Shown here piece by piece: positions 1 through 13,164 of a stretch of 64,000 bases of DNA (position 1 is the stretch's first letter; the number at the start of each line of letters is the position of its first letter). The stretch covers positions 7,115,501 through 7,179,500 of the forward strand of contig NC_092568.1 in assembly GCF_037975245.1 (NCBI RefSeq), read 5' to 3'. The DNA comes from Apostichopus japonicus (lineage: Eukaryota > Echinodermata > Holothuroidea > Aspidochirotida > Stichopodidae). Under the pieces are notes generated by a model. That model did not search any database. It was not told the origin of the DNA and saw only the letters and a program-made list of their open reading frames with translations. Position numbers and translations under genes: made by a program.

Positions 1-484
1 TACTGGAATCTATTACTTGGTAATCTCAATATCATGCATGAAAAGACAGGATTTTTGGGGACAGGCAAAGTATGTTCGTTTTTCTGTCATCCATGGACTA
101 AATCTGTATTTTCAATAATTGAGCTTGTGAAATTTGTGGTGAAAACTATCATACTGAAATGTGCAATGGAAAGATAATTATACCTGAAAAGAAATCACTT
201 CTGGAATTTTGGTCGACAAATTTTTAAAGGCAACATGGTTTGGATGTTTTTGAGCAAAGAAAATAAAAAAAAGGAAAAGAACTTACCTGTCCCACCACAA
301 TCAAAGCACTCTAGTATCCTTGTAACTGGAGTGATCTGGTTCAACCATTTACCAGTGCCTTGAGCAATTCACCCCCCCATTTTCGGTCTTCCAAGCTCCT
401 CACTACTCAGTCTACCACTCCATAAATGGGAAAGAAAGGGATGGGGGGGGGAGGGGGAGGTAAAATATACACAAATATCACTCA

Positions 485-3655
<3,171 letters not shown>

Positions 3656-3705
3656 GGTTGTATATCTGCTGTACGAAGAGATTGAAAATTACACATTTAA
3701 TGTAT

Positions 3706-3728
3706 CGGTCGTAGTATATATAATAACA
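3706..3728 (-). promoter_or_regulatory. TATA-like stretch upstream of the HHIP-like start codon
   Basis: On the minus strand a TATATATA-containing run lies about 55-70 bases before the ATG at 3655, a spacing that would fit a short 5' UTR. The sequence is AT-rich throughout, and a possible UTR splice acceptor lies between it and the ATG, so this is only a candidate core promoter. Confidence 0.25.
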
Positions 3729-4372
3729 ATTACAAAACAGGATAACTGATTCTGCATGGTGATTATATGAATGTGCACAAAAGGTGTGCAAGTTTGCAAC
3801 AATTACTCATATCCTCCCGAGGGCAAAATATGAGGTTATTTCCTCTACTCCCCTACAACAGGAATTTCAGCTCTGTCCTGTTTTAAGTAGGCCCAGACTG
3901 GCACAATTTATTGCGGGTTCTGAACAACAAATCTCTAAAGGTATTCAGATTAGATCAGTTTTCAAGGATATTCCAAGAAATCATGATGTGTCATTCCCAC
4001 CTTGACAAATTATCAACAATTTCAAGTGTTATTGCTTTACTTGCACAGAACCTTCAAGGCCTACTACACATGTATTACCATTGTGCATGAATTGAACAGC
4101 TTCCAGAACCAACAACATGTAGGTTATTAAAAAAGAACAACCACTGAATCCCTGTATCTAGGTTCTGTTTATTACTGTTTGACTACATCACTGCTTCTAA
4201 TGCAAACAACATAATGCACTGTCCAATACCAATAGCGTACATGATGTACATACTGTATGCAGGGGATGTACAGGCACCTAGGTACTGCCATGAACAGCAA
4301 CAAGGCTACAAATACAGTATTATCAGGAAGCTGCAGTTCCTTGGTATATATACTGTATGAAATCTCACTGCA
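3729..4372. other. Spacer upstream of HHIP-like gene
   Basis: AT-rich unique-looking sequence with no supported exon or RNA gene. Short open frames on both strands lack codon or family signal. Confidence 0.5.
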
Positions 4373-4743
4373 GATGTGACCAGTGGCGTAGGAAGGTACT
4401 TTTGAGTGGGGGGGGCTGAAGACTGATGGCCGGCTTGGGGGAGGGGTCTAAGGGGAGGGGGTGTCCCCCTCCCCTTTGGCAATTGTTTGCATTTCCAAGT
4501 GGCCTCAGATGCAATTTGGTGCACACTTCAACACCCACTCCATTTTGTAAATAATTTTGCATTTTCACCTGGCCTTAGATGCAATTTGGTGCTCCAAATG
4601 AGATTTTTTTCTCATTTGGAAATGAAAAAGGGGTTTCCTGACTTGCAAAGCGGGGGGCGGAATGATACTTCCGCCCCCCATATTTTTCACTGGGGGGGCT
4701 GGCGCCCCCCAGCCCCCCTGGTTCCTACGCCCTTGGAAGTGAC
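4373..4743. mobile_element. hAT-type non-autonomous element (MITE), 355 bp, with imperfect 8-bp TSD
   Basis: The element spans 4381-4735. It begins CAGTGGCGTAGGAAG and ends GTTCCTACGCCCTTG, an inverted match of 12 out of 15 with the 5' end. It is flanked by GATGTGAC and GAAGTGAC, an 8-bp target duplication with one mismatch. The 8-bp duplication and CAG-starting terminal repeats are typical of hAT elements. The interior is rich in G and C runs and carries no transposase. Confidence 0.72.
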
Positions 4744-5997
4744 TATTAACGCCATCAACTGTTATTTTGACAGTAACCCATTTTAGATAAGAAAAGAGAA
4801 TTTCCGAGTGGGACATGCATTATGTTTTACAGTTTTACAGCATAAATGAAGCACTTGTAACTCTAAGTTTAAAGGGAGTGAAGACTTGCGCACAAAGAAA
4901 CGTCTCATACCGGCAATCTGACCTAGGTTCGAATGAGGTGTAACAGAAGTGTTAGACACCACCATCGATCCCAGAAAATGCACACACAGCTTGCTACCGT
5001 CGGTAATTAGACACTAGTGTACAGTCAATACATTCAGCTATGGTCAATACCCACAACACAGCGTACATAACAGCGTGAACATCTCAGGTCTAGCTAAAGG
5101 TAACAATTAAAGTATCACGTATGATTACTGTCTGCATTTTGTAGCGACAAGAAGAAAACATCATTTGCAAGCAAGCGCTGCACGCAGTTTGGGGCGAGTC
5201 TTCAATGCCTTTAAGTTTAAAGGTCACCAGTATAGCCCCAAAGTATGATAGAAAGTCAACTAATGGTCTCACATGTTCTAAGTTGGCATGTTTGTTGCTA
5301 TTATCTGAGCATTTCTTCCTCTCTTAGACAGACCTGTGATTGTCTTATAGTATCCTCTCAGTGTCTTGGAGTGATTTGCAGCTTGGTCAGAATTTCCAAG
5401 AGAGTACTTGGGCAATTATTATCAAGTTTTTTAGCACCCTAAATATGTGAGCAATCAGGCTGATAACCTTGAATCTTGTCACACAAGTGCAAAAGGGGAT
5501 TGCAGAATACTGAAAAACAGGAAATTTAGAAATTTTTTACCAAATGAAGTTTAACGATATTGAATTAACAAGTTATATAATTTGGGTTTTGCAACAATAT
5601 ACTCCAAGGAGGGGCTGATTTACACTAACCAGTTTGTAACAGTTTTCACAGTTTAGGAGGCCAAACATAGTGCATGACAATCTTACAGTAGTTTCAGTCT
5701 TTAGGTCTCAGTAATTACTATGTATTTAGCACTCTGACATCTAGACCTTGTTCACATTTGAGAACTCAAGGAGAACCCAGGATCTTGTTTCCCCTCGAGA
5801 AGGTAACAAAACTGACACAGGACATGTCCATTTTTCAGGGGGAGGATCAGTGTCAAACAAAAGAGCATATAACACAAGCACAAAAAGGTCACAATGATCA
5901 TTACAATTCAATTACTGTATAACTAGTTATACAAACTTTAACAATTATAGACACTGCACTTGCGCCAGTATGCATTTATGTCAAAGTGACTATGGCA
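4744..5997. other. Spacer without recognised features
   Basis: No exon with splice-site and family support, no tRNA-like boxes and no tandem repeat were found. The sequence is moderately AT-rich. Confidence 0.5.
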
Positions 5998-7772
5998 AGT
6001 AACTGGAGTTCTCTGGTGGCTTAATTGATCCAGTGTGCATTCACACAACAAGCATCAAGATCTTCCCTGGAAGGGAGATCACAATTACAGGGTCTGATCC
6101 TGAGTATGTGAGCATTCACACAAGGAAGTTGATTGCCTAAATAGTTGCAGTAACTGGAGATCTCTGGTGGCTTGATCCAGTGTGCGTTCAGCCGTTCACA
6201 CAACAGCATCGAGATTCTCCCTGGAAGGGAGATCACAATTACAGGGTCTGGTCCTGAGTATGATAGCATTCACACAAGGAAGTTGATTGCCTAAATCAGG
6301 GGCGGGATTTGAGTTGTGAAAGTGGGGGGGGGGGGCAAACCTGCCAGCAAGACTATCTAAGCGGAGCACCACCATCGGTTGGCACAGAGCGTACCCAAAA
6401 TTTTTGGGCTTTACAAACCCTCCAGATGGCCGGAAACGGCACTTCCCGAGTGCTCTAAGCTGCATGTACCCATCCTTGAAATATGGATCACATGTCTGCA
6501 ATTGTATCTAGATAGTTGGCGTTTGAAAATTTGAAGAGGATTGATAGTAGAACATATGGTCAGATGGTGATGTACAACTTTTGTTATACGTCACTATCTA
6601 AGCGGAGCGCCATCATCGGTTGGCAAGGAGCCGCGAAATTTTCGATGAAAGGTACCTTTAGATCGGTAAAATTAACACCCCCATACAGTATAGGCTTATA
6701 TAAACAATTAAAGAACGTGTGTAAATTTAGGGAGGACGAATAGAAGAACTTATATGTTGATGTACAACTGAAGCTTTTACGTCACTATTTAGGCGGTGCA
6801 CCACCATCAGTTTGCGCGGCGCATCAAAATTTAATCAAAAAGGAAATCCTAGATCAGCAAAAATGCCAATAAATCGCATCTAGACAGTTCTTCCCCCTAA
6901 AATTATTAGTATATTGTGCATTGGACCGATCAAGAATATGTTCAGCACCCACTTCTAAATTATCCCCGCGGTCCCCACTTCTTGGAGCACTTGGCAAATA
7001 TTGGGGGCTGAACATTCATTCATGGGGGATAAGTCCCTCAAGTCCACCGGTTCCGTCGCCACTGAACTCGAGGCGGGGTGAATTTTAGGTGCAACATGGA
7101 GCAATATTTATGGGTCATTTCATAGTACTGGTTGAGATTTGAAAATGAAATTATTACCTGGCAGTACCAGCATTATGTTTGAACTATTGCCAGATTATCA
7201 GACAACATAGAAATGCATAATAAATACTTGAATGCTACTTACTGTTAATGAAGGGCTAGATGACAGGGGGAGGGGGGGGTGTCATGTATTGAATTTAATT
7301 ATTGATATACCCAATATGCAAATCTGGCTTTCGTAAATCGTTTCTCTGGATTTAGTTTTCAACGCATTCAGTAGAGCAGCAACGTTGAAAATCAATTCCG
7401 GAAGCTAGCACTATAGCACATGCCGCGGATTCATCCCATGCAGAACTGAATCAGCTCCAGGATTCGTAACCTGTGCTGCAAACCATGTGCTAGCTCCAGT
7501 TATTCTGCTATATGTTACGATGTTAAACACAAATTCGACTTAGATTCAAAACAAATAGGCCTATTTGATAGAGCTGTTGTGGGGGAATAATTTCGATTAG
7601 GGTTGTGCACATTTGTCTACAAAAACGACAAAAAAGTGAACTAAGGTTTGGGAAAAAGTGGGGGGCAATTAAATGCCCCCTCTTGCCCCCCCCCCCGTAA
7701 TTCCGCCCATGGCCTAAATAGTTGCAGTAACTGGAGATCTCTGGTGGCTTGATCCAGTGTGTGTGTAATGCA
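5998..7772. repeat. 151-bp tandem duplication, third copy split by a transposon
   Basis: Two adjacent ~151-bp copies (5998-6148 and 6149-6296) share AGTAACTGGA, the CCCTGGAAGGGAGATCACAA segment and GTTGATTGCCTAAAT. The start of a third copy continues at 7712 (GCCTAAATAGTTGCAGTAAC to GATCCAGTGTG) after the inserted element at 6297-7711. Before insertion the second copy therefore ran straight into a partial third. No coding function is visible. Confidence 0.8.
6289..7719. mobile_element. hAT-type non-autonomous element, 1.4 kb, with perfect 8-bp TSD
   Basis: The element (6297-7711) begins CAGGGGCGGGATTTG and ends GTAATTCCGCCCATG, imperfect terminal inverted repeats. It is flanked on both sides by GCCTAAAT (6289-6296 and 7712-7719). 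The neighbouring 151-bp repeat copy at ~6130-6190 shows the empty site. The interior contains three diverged copies of a segment starting ACTATCTAAGCGGAGC (at ~6352, ~6594 and, more degenerate, ~6784). No transposase frame is seen. An internal end-like sequence (CCGTCGCCACTG near 7050) may mark a second, nested element. Confidence 0.75.
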
Positions 7773-8646
7773 CTTCCTATGCTACTTATTTGAGTCAAAC
7801 TAAATAAGCTTCCTTGCATATGATATTGCTTTGCCAACAGGCAATAAATTCAACGAGCAGACATCCAGTATATATTTTGCTTATCAACTTAGTTTTTGGC
7901 TGGACTCTCCAGTTCCTTGTTGGATTTGAGCAGTGAAAAAACATGTTCAGTAACTATATCAACCCAGCTCTACAGTATAAACATCCATGATTTTGTTTAA
8001 CTTCAACTTAAATGTCATTCAATGACGAGGTTCTGGGTGTCTTGGAAAGCTTACAGAGTTTGGCATAAAGCCCTATAGGTCAACATAAGTGCTCAAGACA
8101 GACAGTTGGAAGGCTTTCCATCAGTTGATAATTCCTAAGTAATAAGAAACAACCCCTGCCAAAGCAAACTTTCTGGCGAAGCGTGTTTACCAGTGAATTG
8201 AACGCGAGAGCTTCGGTTATCCTAACACCAACGTTTCCACATTCTCTAAATTTCTAGGCCTAAGTCCGTTCATTCGCGCGACTGCATTGTTTAGGCCTAC
8301 ACAGTACACGTGTCATCATAAAGGAAAGTGACTTGTAATAGGTTGATAATACCATGGAGGTAAAAACAGACCTCCATGATAATACGCAGTTACATGAAAG
8401 AACGATCTGCCTAGTATAAAATACATGATTCTAGGAGGACGACTGCCTAACTGACGTTGTTAATTAGCCAAATGTAAGATTGGACTTACCGACCTCTTCA
8501 CTCTGTTGGGATACAGGAGCTCATACCACTAAAATCCCAACTTTTCTATTAGCTGTTTCGTAGGATATCTTATAGTAACTTGTTATTATATAGCGTACAG
8601 TAATCAACATATGATGTTATGAAACCAACCTTTAGCCTGCTTTTGT
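7773..8646. other. Spacer without recognised features
   Basis: No gene, RNA or repeat is supported here. Confidence 0.45.
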
Positions 8647-8680
8647 AGCAGGGAGTTCCATAACAACTCCCTGGTTGTAG
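8647..8680. repeat. Short hairpin AGGGAGTT/AACTCCCT, related to the one at 53,072
   Basis: AGGGAGTT (8650-8657) and AACTCCCT (8665-8672) form an 8-bp perfect stem with a 7-base loop. The flanks TGTAGC and GGTTGTAG are also found, reverse-complemented, around the hairpin near 53,072-53,104. This suggests dispersed copies of one repeat. Confidence 0.55.
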
Positions 8681-8816
8681 AATTGTCAGTGTGTGTATGA
8701 TGATTACACCTGATGATTACTTCCTGGTACTTCCTCGACTTTTTGGTTTCGATGATAATCGTAACCTATGCATTCATGCAGGCGGAGGGTGTGTGCGTGT
8801 GTGTGACGCCTCGCTT

Positions 8817-9370
8817 GTAAACACGATATCTCAAGAAGGGAAGCTTGGACCAATCTAATTTTTGATGTTTATGAGTACCACATTGAGTAGAAGAACTCTA
8901 TTGTTTTGTGGGGAGGTCAACGGTCACTTGGAATCCTCAGGGGCAAAATAGTCAAAACTTCGTAAACACGATATTGGACCAATCTCATATTTCCACATTA
9001 AGGAGCAAAAAGCCCATTGTTTATTGTGGAGGTCACAGTTCATTTGGGGTCACCAGGGGCCAAATTATGTAAACCTTCTAAACACGATATCTCAAGACAA
9101 AAAGCTTGGATCAATCTCGTATATCATTATCGTGTAAAGGAGTACCACATTGAGTTCAAGGTCCCTATTGTGTTTGGTGGAGATCCAAGTCCATTTGGGG
9201 TCACTAGAGGTCAAATTGTGAAAACTTTGTAAACACGATAACTCAAGAAGGGAAAGTTGGACGAATCTCATATTTAGTATGTAGTTGGTACACGTTCAGT
9301 ACAAGATTTTATTGAGGTCAAAGGTCTGTTGGAGTCAGCAGACGCCAAATTGTGGAAATCTTGTTTTAGA
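8817..9370 (+). repeat. Diverged tandem repeat, ~115-150 bp period, about 4 copies
   Basis: The phrase GTAAACACGATATCTCAAGA or close variants recurs at about 8817, 8962, 9077 and 9229. It is followed each time by a TTGGACCAATCTCAT-like segment, a GTACCACATTGAG-like segment and GTCATTTGGGGTCACCAGG-like sequence. A weaker relative occurs near 10,260-10,350 (ACATGATATCTCA). The copies are old and unequal in length. No continuous reading frame spans them. Confidence 0.7.
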
Positions 9371-11132
9371 AGCTACCGTATCTCCCACAGACCAGCCTAT
9401 GAGATAACATGTGCAATACTCCTCATACGAATAGGAGGCTATTGGCAACTGGATTAGCTTATGGGCATCCGTAGAATCTAAAACTCAAAACTCAAAACTC
9501 GAACATATTTGCATTGGCTTCAACGTGCCGCTCGGAAGCCTTACTTTGCGTGCAAAAAGGTGTACTTTGTAGTACAGCGGTTCTATTGGACGTTTTCCGT
9601 CGTATTTATTTCAGGTTGGATGTGGTTTTGTTGTGACCAGGCAGCGTCTAGTTAGATTTTTTACTATGACCAATCTCAATGCGAAATAATTGTGTAAAAC
9701 GGTCTTAGTTTGACAGTGAGTTTCACGAGCTTTTGTCTGGATCGGCGGTTGATCTCAATTTATGTAGTCTCTTCCACCAGTTTCAGCATATCTAGGCCTT
9801 AAAAGTAACGTTCGACTTTCGTCACGTTTATGATTATTGGACAACTTGAACAACCTGGCAAGGCCTGTGAGCAATTTTATGTTGTCTATGTTAGCAACGG
9901 TATCTTCGTCGGTGTTTTTACAGACGTTTTATGTTTAATTGTTTAAGACATTACAGTAGGCCTAGCTGCTTATTTATGATTCTGCGACATGTCTTAATAA
10001 ATTGGTCAACACTTCTTTTGGTGGAAAAAGTTTAAAGTTTATACTGCAAAGAAACATGGCTTTCCAATGCGCAATTACTTACGTAGCACCATGTATCTGC
10101 CTAACCTCTGTTCGTAGAAAGTATTGATGTTGCAGATCTGTACTTTGGAGAGTTAAACAACAATCAAAGGCCTACTGGCGAGTGGAATTTGGCAAGTAGA
10201 TGTTTAGTCACGGTCGCCAAATAGCGAGTACTTTAAAAATATTTGTCGAGGCCTGAAAACCTTCAAAACATGATATCTCATGGTAGAAATCATGGATACT
10301 GTTTATACATGGTAAAAGGAATTTGCCATATTGAGATGTAAATCGTGGATACCTCTAATACGGAGGTGTGTATAGCCATGTATAGTAGACTGACCTGTGT
10401 TTATTATGCCATAGTGCTATTGCAACAGCTAGTTCTGGTTATACTAACAAGCAGAAGTCTAGTGCATTGAAGTCATCGAAACCTCAATGCATTTTGCATT
10501 CTCATTATTTTTAGACGTTTCTCTGCACTGTTTTTCATGTGGTATCCGAAACAAACATAGTCATTGAGGATGATGCAGCCTTTCTCGGAAGAGGGCTGGG
10601 GAGACAAGATATGTAACAACATTTCTACCACGCAACAAGAAATATAGGTCAAAGTAAAGCCTCAAGGAAACTAAATAAGGGTGTGATTGGACGCATTTTC
10701 CCACTATATTTTTAGATATTTTTGAGTAATTTTTTGTTTGTAGCTATATATAATTTAAAAGTTTCAGAAGAGGTGGCAAGGGTCCCTTGAGCCCCTCCCA
10801 GGATCATCGGAAATGCTATAGTGCCGTCACTTTTATTAAAATATTTGGTGACAGTCCAAGAGAAAGTTACCACAGGACTACCCTTTAGATGTTGATGATT
10901 CGTTAGTTTTATATTGTTTCTAATATAACACGACCTTCTTTCTCCAAAATCATACTTGGAATGACATGCAGCTGTACCGCTTCTCCACCATATCTTCCAT
11001 ACATTGCAAGCACACACATCTGCGTGTCGTTGAATCGTAGATGATGGTACGTGTAAGTACTTATATCTGTCTTTTTTACATTATTTATAGCTTCCTATCA
11101 ACCAGTACAGTACGTGCTCCAGCCCTAATGAT
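9371..11132. other. Spacer without recognised features
   Basis: Only a degenerate relative of the preceding repeat (10,260-10,350) is seen. Short open frames here show no family resemblance. Confidence 0.45.
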
Positions 11133-11335
11133 CAGGGGCGTCAATGATGGGGGCAGGGGGACACTCCCCCAATTTCTCAAGGGTGGGGCACAATATCCAA
11201 ATGCCCCCAGGTTTAGTGACTCGGGTATACCCGGGTATACGCCTATAGGCTCGGGCAATTCTAAATTATGAAATGTTTCTCACAAAACCAGGCTGAGGGG
11301 ATAAACCCCCCCCCCCCCACACTACTGTCCAATTT
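11133..11335 (+). mobile_element. End fragment of a hAT-like GC-rich element
   Basis: The segment starts CAGGGGCGTCAATGATGGGG and continues with G-run and C-run blocks (CACTCCCCCAATTTC, ATGCCCCCAGG), the same style as the starts of the elements at 6297 and 4381. No matching right terminal repeat or target duplication was found, so this looks like a truncated copy. The right edge is approximate. Confidence 0.4.
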
Positions 11336-12660
11336 GAAAAATATGTTGTTCAGTGGAGAAAAATATTTTGGCAAGTAATGTTTGTATTTGTACTGTGTAT
11401 TCGTTTTCTGCCATGTATTTGACAATGTGTTTTTGTTTTCTTTTGTTGTTAAGCGCTATGTGATCATATTTGTAATAGCGCTATATCCAGCACTGTATTT
11501 ATTTATTTATATGCTGACGATCAAAATTAGATATATAGTCGTGGTGCAATGGTTATAGAGTGCCCTCGAATTATCAAAAACATGCATTTTCTCTCTGAAT
11601 AGGCCTATTCATCGAAGAGAGAGAGAGGTTGCGTCATCCATGAACATCATATGCATAAACGGTTACAAATGTTCTGTACTGTATATTTACTGTATAACTT
11701 CTTTTAGTTTATATGTGGGGTTAAAAAGTGGAGTGAACACACATACCCATACTAGCACTGCATACCGTTATAGGACAGAGGCTCAGCAACGCCACTTATG
11801 GTACACTGATGGTCATTGTCCCACACATTTTGACACAGGAACTCATTGTAGTATCACACTGTGTCATACATATATGAAACATAATCTCTGTGTGAAATAG
11901 AGGCGTATGTAATACAAGCTGAGGTCTACCGCCATATACAAGGCAGAGCATACAAATGACTGCACAGGCATTCAGAATGTACAGAATATATTTGTACCAC
12001 ATTCTGTACCACATTCAAGTTCTGTACCCTACAAGCTACACTGGTGCTCATATAAACAGATTAAGTACACAAACCTATTGCTTGAAAGTTTTGAAATTAA
12101 CAGCAGGTCGTTGGTTAGGTGCGGCCCAGTCAATTGTTCACTCCTTATATATAGCCCATTCATTTAGAAAGGTTGCCCACCCCTGCATTAAGGTATATAT
12201 GTATGGCATATATGTTCTGTACCCAACAAGCTACACTGGTACTCAAATAAAAGAAAAATTAGGTCCTACATTGCGAATGATAACTTCACTGTTCATGTAA
12301 GGTTTTAAGCCACTGAAAATAAATGTTTGTTTTTGATCAGAGAACTCTGGGTTTAGTGTTAGGTTTAGTGAAGACCAAACACAGAGCAAGCAGACAAAAA
12401 AAAAATGGAAAACTCAACTGGATTGGATCAAAAGAAATTATAATTATCAATATGAAACAATAAACAGCTGTTCAAGGCCCAGTCAAAGAATTAAATGAAA
12501 TAACTTACAGTGGTGAGGTGCGCACCCAAAAGTTAAAGTAAATACACTTAATTTAAAAGTTGATTCTGGTGGGTTGGCCTGCTGGTGACATCAAGTATTT
12601 CACGACATTAGATCTTCCACGACATCAGTATAGTTGAATATAATATAATAAAAGGTATAA
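11336..12660. other. Spacer with one pair of 37-bp direct repeats
   Basis: Two near-identical segments, TTCTGTACCCTACAAGCTAC at 12,020-12,056 and TTCTGTACCCAACAAGCTAC at 12,215-12,251, lie in direct orientation 195 bp apart, each running on through CTGGT(G/A)CTCA(T/A)ATAAA. Between them is a possible hAT-like end (AAAGGTTGCCCACCCCTG, ending 12,185). Nothing else is recognised. Confidence 0.5.
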
Positions 12661-12666
12661 TGAATG

Positions 12667-12862
12667 TCTCCCACAAAATAGTATCCTTTAATATATAAGA
12701 AATAGTGTCTCAGGATATCCTTTGCAGTAAAATAATGTCCTTTATAACAAATAGTGTCCTGGAATATCCTTTATAACTAATTAATATTCTTTGTAACAAA
12801 TATTCTCCCGGAATATCCTTTATAGTAAAATATTATCCTTTATAACAAATAGTGTCCCAGAC
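12667..12862 (+). repeat. 49-bp tandem repeat, about 3.5-4 copies
   Basis: TATCCTTT starts recur at 12,716, 12,765 and 12,814 with exact 49-bp spacing, preceded by a diverged copy from 12,682. Each unit contains a second (T)ATCCTTTATAACAAATAGTG-like half and ends TCCCGGAA-like. It lies just left of array 1 but shows no sequence relation to it. Confidence 0.75.
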
Positions 12863-13164
12863 TGTCAGTTGAATAACACGCCTTCCGTAAAATAATAAGT
12901 ACTACAGTAACTTCTACTATGTAAATTTAGGTTTAAAACAAACTATTCAGCCATTAAAACTATATTTCTCCTCTTTTGCAACTGCCTTCCTCAGATACTC
13001 ATAGAAAACTCCTTATACCCCTCACAAACCTCCTTTTTTTCTAAAATATATACAGAACACACCGAACTTCCTGTGAGGGCTAATTTCCAGGACGAACAAG
13101 ATAGTTGCCTAGCAACCCAGAAGAGGTAGCAATTTAAAGGCGTTAATCCACCCTTTTGCTGCCA

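Noticed and set aside
286-362. Possible fourth HHIP-like exon on the minus strand (GTGKWLNQITPVTR frame with donor GGGACAG|GTAAGT)
   Set aside because: The donor is good, but the only nearby acceptor (CTCAAG|GCACTGG) gives the wrong phase after exon 3 and runs into TAA; the open frame has TGA just upstream. The peptide does not match the expected HHIP-like continuation.
12101-12185. Short hAT-like element (CAGCAGGTCG ... CCCACCCCTG)
   Set aside because: The right end looks like a hAT terminus, but the left end does not pair with it and the flanking 8-mers (GAAATTAA and CATTAAGG) do not match.
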